Positions 28,328 through 37,278 of a stretch of DNA of 64,000 nucleotides are shown piece after piece. The notes under the pieces were generated by a model, which saw only the letters and a list, made by a program, of their open reading frames with translations, made no database searches and had not been told where the DNA came from. The stretch's first letter is position 1, and each line of letters opens with the position of its first letter. The translations under genes were made by a program, and so were the position numbers. This DNA is from Blattabacterium cuenoti (lineage in GTDB: Bacteria > Bacteroidota > Bacteroidia > Flavobacteriales > Blattabacteriaceae): positions 25,773 through 89,772 of the forward strand of contig NZ_CP059210.1 in the NCBI RefSeq assembly GCF_014252095.1, in the 5' to 3' direction.

Positions 28328-31096
28328 ATGAGTGATAAATATTCGTTTTTAAATACCATTCATTTTAAAGATATAGAAACTCTCTATAAAAAATATAAAG
28401 AAAATCCTAATTCAGTAGAACCTAGCTGGTGTGCTTTTTTTTATGGATTTGATTTTAACGAAGAAAATTATCAATATTTTCAAGAAAAAAAAAACACTTT
28501 CCCTGCTATTCCTAATAATTTCCTCAAAAAACCATCCGTACATACAGAATTTTTAGTTTATAATTTGATTCAAAATTATAGGAAACGAGGTCATTTCTTT
28601 ACCAGAACAAATCCAATACGAGAAAGAAGAAAACATAATCCTTCTTTAGATTTAAAAAATTTTGGATTATCTGAAAAAGAGCTGGATCTTCATTTCGAAG
28701 CTGGAAAAATAATTGGAATCGGAAAAAATTCCTTAAGGAATATAATTAATTATCTCAAAAATATTTATTGTAATTCAATAGGAATAGAATACATGTACAT
28801 TTCTGATCCTAAAAAAATTGAATGGATTGAAAAATGGTTTCAAAAAGAAAAATTTGAATTTCCTGCGGAAAAGAAAAAATTTTTTCTGAGAAAATTAAAT
28901 GAAGCAGTTGCTTTTGAAAATTTTGTTCATACTAAATTTGTGGGACAAAAAAGATTTTCTATTGAAGGAAATGAATCTATATTACCTGCATTGGAAGAAA
29001 TGATGGAATATACTTCCAAAAGATATTTCACAGAAGATTTTGTGATAGGAATGCCCCATAGAGGACGTTTAAACCTACTTTCTAACTTTTTTAAAAAAAA
29101 CTATTCTCATATATTCAGCGAATTTCAGGGAAAAGAATATAAAGAAAAAAGCTTTTCTGGTGATGTGAAGTATCATTTAGGTTTTACAAAAATTAGAAAA
29201 ACTCGTCAAGGACGATATATAAAAATGAGTCTAGTTCCAAATCCATCTCATCTAGAATCCGTAGATTCTATTGTAGAAGGAATTACTCGTTCAAAAATAG
29301 ACATTAACTATCATCAGAATAGTAATTCAGAAAAAATAATCCCTATTCTTATTCATGGAGATGCCGCTTTGTCAGGTCAAGGAATTGTTTATGAAGTCAT
29401 CCAATTATCCAGATTGAAAGGTTATCAAACTGGAGGAACTCTTCATATTGTAATTAACAATCAAATTGGGTTCACTACGGATTATACAGAAGGTCGTTCT
29501 AGCATTTATTGTACAGATATAGCAAAACTAGTACTATCTCCCGTTTTGCATGTGAATGCAGATGATATAGAATCTGTTATTCATGCCATTCATTTTGCAG
29601 TAGATTTCAGGATGCGTTATCACGAAGATGTTTTTATAGACTTATTAGGATATAGAAAATATGGACATAACGAAGGGGATGAACCTCGTTTTACTCAACC
29701 AACTTTATATAAAGCTATTTCCAAACATCCGAATTCATATAATTTATATAAAGAAAAATTAGAAAAAGAGGGATTGATTAGTACAGGAGATATCAAAAAA
29801 ATGGAAAAAGAATATGAAGAAATTCTTAATAGAGGATATAATGAAGCAAAAAATATTAAATGGAATGTTCTAAATTCTTTTTTAGAAGAAGAATGGAAAA
29901 ATTTTCCTATTGTATCTAATACAGATGAAATTTTTAAAAAAGTAAATACTCAATTTCCAATTGAAAAACTTATAAAAATTTCTGAGAAGATTTTTACTCT
30001 TCCTAAGAAGAAAAAATTTTTTAGAAAAACAGAACATCTTTTCAATCAAAGATTAGAAATGGTAAAAAAAAATTTGGTAGATTGGAGTATTTCTGAATTA
30101 ATAGCCTATGGAACAATTTTATATGAAGGATTTCATATTCGTTTATCAGGAGAAGATGTAGGAAGAGGAACTTTTTCTCAACGTCATGCTATTATAAAAA
30201 CAGAAGAAGAAGAAGAAATTATTCTGTTGAATCGGATTTGTATGGAGCAAGGAAAAATGCAAGTGTATAATTCTCCGCTTTCCGAATATGGAGTTTTAGG
30301 ATTTGATTATGGATATGCTATGTATTCTCCCTATACTTTAACTATATGGGAAGCTCAATTTGGTGACTTTGGAAATGGAGGGCAAATTATTATAGATCAG
30401 TATATTTCCTCTGGAGAAAACAAGTGGAAAATTAGAAATGGAATAGTGATGTTACTTCCTCATGGATATGAAGGACAAGGTCCAGAGCATTCCTCTGCAC
30501 GTGTAGAACGTTATCTACAACTTTGTGCTAATAATAATTTATTTGTGGTGAATTGTACCACTCCAGCTAATTTTTATCATCTTTTAAGACGACAGATGAA
30601 ATTAGATTTTAGGAAACCGCTTATAGTTTTTACACCTAAAAGTTTGCTTCGTCATCCGAAATGTCTATCAAAAATGGAAGAACTTTCTGAAGGAGAATTT
30701 CAAGAAATTTTGGATGATCCTTCGGATATGGGAGATGGAGATATTGAAAAAATTACCAAATTGATTTTCTGCTCTGGAAAAATATATTATGATCTCCTAA
30801 AGAAAAAAGAATTCCTCAGAGAGGATACAACTGCTATAATTCGTATAGAACAAATATATCCTTTAAAAAAGGATAAAATTAAAGAATTATTTAATAAGTA
30901 TAAAAACAAGAAAAGCATTTTTTGGGTCCAAGAAGAACCAGAAAATATGGGATTATGGAGTTTTATTTTCAGAAAAATAGGAAAAGATATTCCTTTTAAA
31001 TTAATTGCTCCATCTGAAAGTCCTAGTCCATCTACAGGATCTTATCCCTATTTTTTGAAAATTCAAAATGACCTGTTGGAAAAGGCATTTTCATAG
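28328..31096 (+). CDS. sucA: 2-oxoglutarate dehydrogenase E1
   Basis: The protein is 922 aa, a full-length thiamine-diphosphate E1o. Features visible are the N-terminal SFLNTIHFKDIETLY that mediates E2 contact, MPHRGRLNLLSN, the ThDP/Mg motif GDAALSGQG with NNQIGFTT, and the C-terminal transketolase-like region (PHGYEGQGPEHSSARVER). It decarboxylates 2-oxoglutarate and loads the lipoyl group of SucB, encoded 19 bp downstream. ATG at 28328 is preferred to TTG at 28319. Confidence 0.96.
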   Translation: MSDKYSFLNTIHFKDIETLYKKYKENPNSVEPSWCAFFYGFDFNEENYQYFQEKKNTFPAIPNNFLKKPSVHTEFLVYNLIQNYRKRGHFFTRTNPIRERRKHNPSLDLKNFGLSEKELDLHFEAGKIIGIGKNSLRNIINYLKNIYCNSIGIEYMYISDPKKIEWIEKWFQKEKFEFPAEKKKFFLRKLNEAVAFENFVHTKFVGQKRFSIEGNESILPALEEMMEYTSKRYFTEDFVIGMPHRGRLNLLSNFFKKNYSHIFSEFQGKEYKEKSFSGDVKYHLGFTKIRKTRQGRYIKMSLVPNPSHLESVDSIVEGITRSKIDINYHQNSNSEKIIPILIHGDAALSGQGIVYEVIQLSRLKGYQTGGTLHIVINNQIGFTTDYTEGRSSIYCTDIAKLVLSPVLHVNADDIESVIHAIHFAVDFRMRYHEDVFIDLLGYRKYGHNEGDEPRFTQPTLYKAISKHPNSYNLYKEKLEKEGLISTGDIKKMEKEYEEILNRGYNEAKNIKWNVLNSFLEEEWKNFPIVSNTDEIFKKVNTQFPIEKLIKISEKIFTLPKKKKFFRKTEHLFNQRLEMVKKNLVDWSISELIAYGTILYEGFHIRLSGEDVGRGTFSQRHAIIKTEEEEEIILLNRICMEQGKMQVYNSPLSEYGVLGFDYGYAMYSPYTLTIWEAQFGDFGNGGQIIIDQYISSGENKWKIRNGIVMLLPHGYEGQGPEHSSARVERYLQLCANNNLFVVNCTTPANFYHLLRRQMKLDFRKPLIVFTPKSLLRHPKCLSKMEELSEGEFQEILDDPSDMGDGDIEKITKLIFCSGKIYYDLLKKKEFLREDTTAIIRIEQIYPLKKDKIKELFNKYKNKKSIFWVQEEPENMGLWSFIFRKIGKDIPFKLIAPSESPSPSTGSYPYFLKIQNDLLEKAFS

Positions 31097-31115
31097 TTAA
31101 AAAATTAAAAAAAAT

Positions 31116-32348
31116 ATGATAATCAAAGTCAAGGTTCCTTCTCCAGGAGAATCTATTACAGAGGTAGAGGTCGCCTCATGGTTGGTTAAAGATGGAGATT
31201 ACGTATCTAAAAATCAAGTAATAGCTGAAATTGATTCAGATAAGGCTACTTTAGAAATTTCTGCGGAAGAAAATGGGGTTATTTCCTCAATGGTAGAAAA
31301 AGGAAAAAGAATACAAGTTGGAGAAGTTCTATGTATTATAGACACTTCTAAAAAAAAACCCATTTACAACAATGACAATTCTAAATTGTTAAATTCTCAT
31401 GAAGAAGAAATACAAAAAAAACAGAACATAATAAAAAAAATTCCTTCCCCAGCATCAAAAAAAATCTTATCAGAAAAAGAGATTTCCATAGAATTTATTC
31501 ATGGAACTGGAAAACAGGGAAGAATTACAAAAAAAGATTGTATTCTTGATGAATTTACTACAATTGATAGTTCTTCCTCTTCTATCGTAGAAGATGGTCC
31601 CCCTACTTACAAGTCTCGTGAAAAAAAAATTATTCCTCTTTCTTCTTTAAGAAGAAAACTCTCTGAAAGATTGGTGTCTGTAAAAAATCAAACGGCCATG
31701 TTGACCACTTTTAATGAAGTGGATATGCAGGAAATTTTTCTTATAAGGAAAAAGTATAAAAATATTTTTAAGGAAAAACATGGAGTGAATTTGGGTTTCA
31801 TGTCTTTTTTTACTCTCTCTTGTGTAAGAGCATTAAAATTATATCCAGATGTTAATGCGATGATTAGTGGATCAGAAAAGATTAATTTTGAATATTATGA
31901 TATTAGTATTGCTATATCTGGACCTAAAGGACTAATGGTTCCTGTTATTAAAAATGCTGAATATCTATCCTTTCTGGGAATAGAAAAGGAAATTCATAGA
32001 TTATCTACACGTGTTCGTAATGGAAAAATTACGATAAATGAAATGACGGGTGGAACTTTTACCATCACTAATGGCGGAGTATTTGGGTCGATTCTTTCTA
32101 CTCCAATAATAAATCCACCACAAAGTGCTATTTTAGGAATTCATAAAGTAGTAGAAAGACCTGTGGTTATTAATGGATCAATAAAAATACGTCCTGTAAT
32201 GTATCTGGCTTTATCTTATGATCATAGAATTATTGATGGAAGAGAATCTGTTGGATTTTTAGTTTCTGTAAAAGAAGCAATAGAAAATCCAATAAAATTT
32301 TTAATGGAAGGAAGTGAAAATAATATTCATAGAATATTAGAATTATAA
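31116..32348 (+). CDS. sucB: 2-oxoglutarate dehydrogenase E2 (dihydrolipoyl succinyltransferase)
   Basis: The protein is 410 aa. The N-terminal lipoyl domain has the lipoyl lysine in DSDKATLEISA. A linker and peripheral-subunit-binding domain follow (ASKKILSEKEIS, then GTGKQGRITKKD). The catalytic domain contains the active-site DHRIIDGR near the C-terminus and GGTFTITNGGVFGS. It forms an operon with sucA. The E3 gene (lpd) is not in the window. Confidence 0.95.
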   Translation: MIIKVKVPSPGESITEVEVASWLVKDGDYVSKNQVIAEIDSDKATLEISAEENGVISSMVEKGKRIQVGEVLCIIDTSKKKPIYNNDNSKLLNSHEEEIQKKQNIIKKIPSPASKKILSEKEISIEFIHGTGKQGRITKKDCILDEFTTIDSSSSSIVEDGPPTYKSREKKIIPLSSLRRKLSERLVSVKNQTAMLTTFNEVDMQEIFLIRKKYKNIFKEKHGVNLGFMSFFTLSCVRALKLYPDVNAMISGSEKINFEYYDISIAISGPKGLMVPVIKNAEYLSFLGIEKEIHRLSTRVRNGKITINEMTGGTFTITNGGVFGSILSTPIINPPQSAILGIHKVVERPVVINGSIKIRPVMYLALSYDHRIIDGRESVGFLVSVKEAIENPIKFLMEGSENNIHRILEL

Positions 32349-32384
32349 AAAATAGGAACTTTAGTTAGATTCATGAAAAAAATA

Positions 32385-32939
32385 TTAAAAATTTTTTCTG
32401 AGAAAAGGATTTTGTCTATTTCCTATGTTCATTTTTTTCATCTGAATTTTTATGATCTGAATCTGTTCATGTAATAAACCATGAATGTCCGTTTTTTTTG
32501 CTTCCAATAATAATAATTCAGCTTTTTTTTTATTTCCTTTTGATAAAGAAGCTATGGCTATATTTAATTTAGCTATAGCTATATTTTGTTTAAACTTTAA
32601 TCCAAGATCTAGAGCCTTTTTCATATAGTTTTCTGACTGATGTATATTAGATTCTGAATATAAGATTCCATAAAGAAAATAGTAATAAGCTTGTTGACTT
32701 TTCACTAGTTGTAATTTTGGATTTTTTACATATTCCAAATATTTTTTTAAACCTTTCATATCTCTTTTTTTTATTTTAAAAAAGGCCAATAACAAAAATT
32801 CATTTCTGAAAAGAAAAAAAACAGGAAAAAAACTTAATAATAACAAAATTATCCCATAGAAATAATCTTTTTGAAAAAAAAAATAAAGACTCCCTATTAT
32901 CATTATCAATAATAATACTATTTTTGTAGATTTTTTCAT
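32385..32939 (-). CDS. Hypothetical membrane protein with helical (TPR-like) repeats
   Basis: The protein is 184 aa. The N-terminal ~55 residues form two hydrophobic segments (IVLLLIMIIGSLYFF and YFYGIILLLLSFFPVFFLF). The rest looks helical, with alternating Tyr/Leu/Ala residues (YYYFLYGILYS, ENYMKKALDLG, AIAKLNIAIASLSKGNKKKA), suggesting TPR-like pairs on the cytoplasmic side. I do not recognise a specific family. It is four bases downstream of the esterase gene on the same strand and so probably in its operon. No function can be assigned. Confidence 0.7.
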   Translation of the reverse strand: MKKSTKIVLLLIMIIGSLYFFFQKDYFYGIILLLLSFFPVFFLFRNEFLLLAFFKIKKRDMKGLKKYLEYVKNPKLQLVKSQQAYYYFLYGILYSESNIHQSENYMKKALDLGLKFKQNIAIAKLNIAIASLSKGNKKKAELLLLEAKKTDIHGLLHEQIQIIKIQMKKMNIGNRQNPFLRKNF

Positions 32940-32943
32940 GATT

Positions 32944-33603
32944 TTAATGTTTTTTAATCCAATGAATTAAATCCTGATAATTAGAATCGCATAGAACATG
33001 TCCAGAGTTATATTCTTTATAGTGTAAAGAAAGTATTTGACGATTTTTAAGAAAAGACAAACCTTTTTTCACCCAATGGATAGGAATAACAGTATCATAT
33101 TTTCCATGAGAAATAAAAAATTTTAAATCTGCATAAGAATTTTCACATATTTCTTCTTTTGGAAAAAGATTTTTCTCGAAATAACCACTTAAAGCTATAA
33201 CCCTTTTTACTTGATTAGGTTTTTTTAAAGCGATAGCATAACTTAAAATAGCTCCTTGACTAAATCCGCATAACCATACCTTATTTTTGTTTAATTTATA
33301 TTTTTCAATGGCTTCATCTATAAAAAAAGATATTTTTTCAATTGTATCTTTAGCCTGTGAAATATTTATAAATTTCTTTTTGTCCTGAAAATCAATTTCA
33401 TACCATGAATATTTTTCTTTATTCATGGAATATATTCCTTGAATACTGATTATAAAAAATTTTTCTGGAATATCCTTATGCAAGGAAAAAAGATCCTTTT
33501 CATTACTTCCATATCCGTGAATCATTAAAAAAAGAGGAGGAGAATCTTTTTTATTTATTGGTTTTTTTATAATATGTTTAATAGAAAGTTTATTTGAAAA
33601 CAT
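32944..33603 (-). CDS. Alpha/beta hydrolase, phospholipase/carboxylesterase type
   Basis: The protein is 219 aa. It has the oxyanion segment MIHGYGSNEKDL, nucleophile Ser in CGFSQGA, Asp in HGKYDTVIP and His in YNSGHVL, a complete catalytic triad of the esterase D/acyl-protein thioesterase-like group. The substrate is unknown. Its start is 13 bp after the end of the lolD-like remnant, so the three minus-strand genes 34290-32385 may form one transcript. Confidence 0.85.
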   Translation of the reverse strand: MFSNKLSIKHIIKKPINKKDSPPLFLMIHGYGSNEKDLFSLHKDIPEKFFIISIQGIYSMNKEKYSWYEIDFQDKKKFINISQAKDTIEKISFFIDEAIEKYKLNKNKVWLCGFSQGAILSYAIALKKPNQVKRVIALSGYFEKNLFPKEEICENSYADLKFFISHGKYDTVIPIHWVKKGLSFLKNRQILSLHYKEYNSGHVLCDSNYQDLIHWIKKH

Positions 33604-33616
33604 TTTTTTTATTTTT

Positions 33617-34290
33617 TTACTGAATCTTATTTACCTTTCCATTTTTTATTTTTAGTTGTTCATCTGACATATTAGCTAATTGAAGATTGTGTGTGACAAT
33701 TAAAAAAGTTTGTTCCAATTCTTCTCTTAGAAAAAAGAATAGATCGTGTAGATCTTTAGCATTTTTTAAATCTAGATTTCCGGAAGGCTCGTCTGCAAAA
33801 ATAACTTTAGGATCATTAATTAATGCTCTTGCTACTGATAATCTTTGTTTTTGCCCTCCAGACAATTCCTCAGGTTTTGAATTTTCGTATGGGGAAAGAT
33901 GCAATTTTTTTAATAATTTTTTTGCTTTTTTTTTATACGTTCTCTATCTTTTATTTTTATGAATCTTGGTAAACAAACATTTTCTAATGCGGTAAATTCA
34001 GGAAGAAGTTGAGGAGATTGAAAAACAAAACCTATTTTTTCATTTCTAATAATAGAAAGTTTTTTTTCTGATAAGGATAGGACATTTTCTCCATCTATTT
34101 TTAAAACAGTTTTTTCCTTTTTTTTGAAAGTAGGTTTTTCTAGAGTTCCCAGTATATGCAATAATGTACTTTTTCCAGCTCCAGATTCTCCTAATATGCA
34201 TACTATATTTCCTTTTTTCACTCTAATATTGATTCCTCTCAAAATCTCTTTTTTTCCAAAAGATTTGTAAATGTTTTCAGCTTGAATCAT
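33617..34290 (-). pseudogene. lolD: LolD-like ABC transporter ATPase, split by a one-base frameshift
   Basis: Two adjacent frames together make one ~224-aa ATPase. The first (34290-33910) has Walker A GESGAGKST (residues 34-42) and the Q-loop FVFQSPQLLPEFTALENV. The second (from 33904) has the signature [15 protein letters not shown], Walker [13 protein letters not shown] and switch His in VTHN. They are joined by a run of nine A on the coding strand (33926-33934). Adding one A restores [18 protein letters not shown] without a stop. Everything else is intact, so this could be a recent mutation, a site of transcriptional slippage, or a sequencing error. LolD powers lipoprotein release to the outer membrane; its LolC/E partners are not in the window. 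MacB/FtsE-like ATPases are alternatives. Confidence 0.85.
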
Positions 34291-34394
34291 AAATTTTTCT
34301 ATAAATTTAGAAATCTTTTCGTTAAAAAACTAAAAAAAACGTTTCAAAAATAAACGAATTTTAGTTTAAATTTACTTGTAAAAACTTTTTTTAA

Positions 34395-35618
34395 ATGAAC
34401 TTACATGAATTCCAAGGAAAGGAAATATTAAGATCTTTTTCTGTTCAGATCCCTGATGGAGTTTTGGTTTCTACTCCAGAAGAAGCAGTTCAGGCTGCAA
34501 AAATAATCTTCAAAAAAACTAATAAAAATTCTTTAGTCATTAAAGCACAAATACATGCAGGTGGTCGCGGAAAAGGAGGTGGGATACAAATAGCCAAATC
34601 TTTGGAAGAAGTATATGAAAAATCAAAAAATCTTTTAGGAAAATATTTGATTACTCCACAAACTTCTAAAACAGGAAAATTAGTACGAAAAGTACTCATT
34701 TCAGATGATGTCTATTCTATTCCTAAAGGAAGGAAAATGAAAAATTCTTTTTTTCCTCCTAAAGAATATTATTTATCTATATTAGTCAATCGTGATATAG
34801 AAAAAAATGTAATTCTCTATTCTAAAGAAGGAGGAATAGATATAGAAGATATATCTAAAAAATGTCCAGATAAAATCTTTTTAGAAGAACTCGATCCATT
34901 TTTGGGTTTGCAATTATTTCAAGTTAGAAAAATTGGATATGATTTAGGATTCAATGAGGAAGTTTTATTAAAAAATTTCAGAAATTTTTTAATTTCTTTA
35001 TACAAGGCTTATTTGTCTTGTGATGCCTTATTATTGGAAATTAATCCTTTAATTCAAACTTTTGATCATCAAATTTTAGCAGTAGACACAAAGATGGTTT
35101 TGGATGATAATGCATTGTTTCGTCAAAAAAAATATGCGAGTTTTCGTGATCAAAAAGAAGAGAATCCTATTGAAATAGAAGCTTTTGAAGCAAAATTAAA
35201 TTTTTTAAAATTAGAAGGAAATGTAGGATGTATGGTGAATGGAGCTGGATTAGCTATGGCTACCATGGATATGATTAAATCTTGTGGAGGAAATCCATCT
35301 AATTTCTTAGATATAGGAGGATCTGCTGATAAAGAGCGTGTTGAAAAAGCATTTCGAATTATATTGAAAGATCCATCTGTGAAGACTATATTAATAAATA
35401 TTTTTGGAGGAATTGTTCGTTGTGATACGGTTGCAGAGGGAATTATTAACTCCTATTATAACATTGATCATAAAATTAAAATACCGGTAATTGTTCGTTT
35501 ACAAGGGACTAATGAAATAATCGCAAAAAAAAGACTTGAAAATAGTCAATTGCCTATTTATTATACGTCCACTTTAAAAGAGGCAGCAGATAAAATAAAA
35601 AAAATTTTAAGAAGTTAG
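34395..35618 (+). CDS. sucC: Succinyl-CoA synthetase beta subunit
   Basis: The protein is 407 aa with an ATP-grasp N-terminal domain (MNLHEFQGKEIL, KAQIHAGGRGKGGG, LLEINPL) and a C-terminal ligase domain (GGNPSNFLDIGGSADKE, INIFGGIVRCD). It makes succinate and ATP/GTP from succinyl-CoA, the step after SucAB. The alpha subunit gene (sucD) is not adjacent. It is divergent from the lolD-like gene across 104 bp. Confidence 0.96.
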   Translation: MNLHEFQGKEILRSFSVQIPDGVLVSTPEEAVQAAKIIFKKTNKNSLVIKAQIHAGGRGKGGGIQIAKSLEEVYEKSKNLLGKYLITPQTSKTGKLVRKVLISDDVYSIPKGRKMKNSFFPPKEYYLSILVNRDIEKNVILYSKEGGIDIEDISKKCPDKIFLEELDPFLGLQLFQVRKIGYDLGFNEEVLLKNFRNFLISLYKAYLSCDALLLEINPLIQTFDHQILAVDTKMVLDDNALFRQKKYASFRDQKEENPIEIEAFEAKLNFLKLEGNVGCMVNGAGLAMATMDMIKSCGGNPSNFLDIGGSADKERVEKAFRIILKDPSVKTILINIFGGIVRCDTVAEGIINSYYNIDHKIKIPVIVRLQGTNEIIAKKRLENSQLPIYYTSTLKEAADKIKKILRS

Positions 35619-35624
35619 ATATAT

Positions 35625-37199
35625 ATGATGGATAAACGTTTTCCATTTCCATACATTGTATGGAGTTTAAAATATAGACCTATCAGATGGGAAGAAGTCA
35701 TTGGACAAGTAGATGTTACAAACATTTTAAAAAATTCCATGGAAAAAAATCGTTTATCCCAAATCTTATTATTTTTTGGACCTAGAGGAGTTGGAAAAAA
35801 CACCTGTGCAAGAATCTTGGCTAATGAATTGGACTCTTTTTCAAATGTTTTCGAAATAAGTGGATTTTTGAATCATTCAGTGGAATCTCTATGTGAAAAA
35901 ATCCATAAAATTCGTTTATATCCAAAAAAAGGAAAATATAAAATACTTATTATTAATGATTTAAATTTTTTCCCTCAAGATTCTTTTAATCTTATTTTGA
36001 GAACTCTAGAAAAACCTCCTATACATGTATTATTTATTTTTTGTACAACAGAAAAAAATAAAATATTTTCTATTATTTCACGTTGTCAAATCTATGAATT
36101 TAGACATATTTCTTTAAGAGATATTTTTTTTTACTTAAAAAAAATAGCAGAAAAAGAACGTATAGAAATAGATAATGAGGCTTTATTTCTCATTTCTAAA
36201 AATGGAAATGGTTCACTTAGTGAAGCGCTTAATACTTTCGAAAAACTTACCTTTTATGACCAAAAAAAAATTTCCAGAGAATTAGTTATGGAAAAATTAG
36301 GAATTCTGGATCCGGGTTACTATTTTAAAATAATTGATTATCTATTAGATCAAAAAATCTCTAAGATATTAATTTTGTTAGATAAAATTTTTCAATCTGG
36401 AGTTAGTTCTATTAATTTCATAAGTGGATTGACTAAACATTTTAGAGATCTCTTGTTATCGAAAAATACTGAAACTTTATTCCTTTTAAAATTAAAAAAG
36501 AAAACTATACGATTTTATATACAACAATCCAGAAAAATACATTTTTCTTTTTTAGTTAATGCTTTGAGGATTTGTTGTCAAATGGAAAAAGAATCTTTAA
36601 TATATAAGAATTCTAAATTAACAATAGAAATCTATTTGATCCAATTAGCCAATTTTCTGTTTCAGAAGAAAGATCCTGAGGAATTTCCTATTCAGAAGAA
36701 AGATCCTGAGGAATTTCCTATTCAGAAGAAAGATCCTGAGGAATTTCCTATTCAGAAGAAAGATCTTGAGGAATTTCCTATTCAGAAGAAAGATCTTGAG
36801 GAAAAAAAAATTCAATTTTTACAAGAAAACTGGATAAAGTTCATCCAAAAGTTTTCTGAAAAGATTCATCCTACTTATTTAAATTCACTAAAACATGAAA
36901 TAAAATTTTTTATCTATAAAAATAAAATACTTTTGGTGGTCCCCTCAAAATTAGAAAATCGTAATTTTTTTTTCATACAAACACATTTTATAAAATATTT
37001 TAGAAATAAATTGAATAATCCACATTTAGAATTCAAAATTCTAGTCAAAGAAAAAAATTTGGAAAATCTCCCAATAGAACAATACAATTTTTTATCTAGA
37101 AAAAATAAATGTGTAGATAAATTGATAGAAAGATTAAAATTGAAAATTTTATCTTCTATTCCAACTAAACTATACAATAAAAAAATATCCTTATCGTAA
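35625..37199 (+). CDS. dnaX: DNA polymerase III gamma/tau subunit, degenerate
   Basis: The protein is 524 aa. The order of the clamp-loader AAA+ domain is clear: SLKYRPIRWEEVIGQ, FFGPRGVGKNTCARILA (P-loop), GKYKILII, RTLEKPPIHVLFIF and ISRCQIYEF (sensor/SRC). It departs from the norm in three ways. The P-loop has Asn where Ser/Thr follows the Lys (GKNT). Walker B reads INDLNFF rather than DEVHM. The Cys4 zinc module after ARILA is absent. Residues ~347-396 are a five-fold 10-residue repeat (QKKDPEEFPI). It starts seven bases after sucC. Confidence 0.88.
   Translation: MMDKRFPFPYIVWSLKYRPIRWEEVIGQVDVTNILKNSMEKNRLSQILLFFGPRGVGKNTCARILANELDSFSNVFEISGFLNHSVESLCEKIHKIRLYPKKGKYKILIINDLNFFPQDSFNLILRTLEKPPIHVLFIFCTTEKNKIFSIISRCQIYEFRHISLRDIFFYLKKIAEKERIEIDNEALFLISKNGNGSLSEALNTFEKLTFYDQKKISRELVMEKLGILDPGYYFKIIDYLLDQKISKILILLDKIFQSGVSSINFISGLTKHFRDLLLSKNTETLFLLKLKKKTIRFYIQQSRKIHFSFLVNALRICCQMEKESLIYKNSKLTIEIYLIQLANFLFQKKDPEEFPIQKKDPEEFPIQKKDPEEFPIQKKDLEEFPIQKKDLEEKKIQFLQENWIKFIQKFSEKIHPTYLNSLKHEIKFFIYKNKILLVVPSKLENRNFFFIQTHFIKYFRNKLNNPHLEFKILVKEKNLENLPIEQYNFLSRKNKCVDKLIERLKLKILSSIPTKLYNKKISLS
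36663..36812 (+). repeat. In-frame 30-bp tandem repeat within dnaX
   Basis: Five direct copies of a 30-bp unit start at 36663, 36693, 36723, 36753 and 36783. The first three are identical, the fourth and fifth change CCT to CTT (Pro to Leu), and the fifth diverges after GAGGAA. Each encodes QKKDPEEFPI or a variant, a charged, probably disordered linker. The 30-bp period keeps the frame, so copy number could vary without breaking the gene. Confidence 0.97.
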
Positions 37200-37278
37200 A
37201 AGGATACATTGGAATTATCCGTTGATTTATTTGTAAAAATGAAAGAGATCATTTATCTTCTCAGATAAACATTTTTAT

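Noticed and set aside
36663-36812. CRISPR-like array
   Set aside because: The units abut without spacers and stay in frame within dnaX, so this is a coding tandem repeat.
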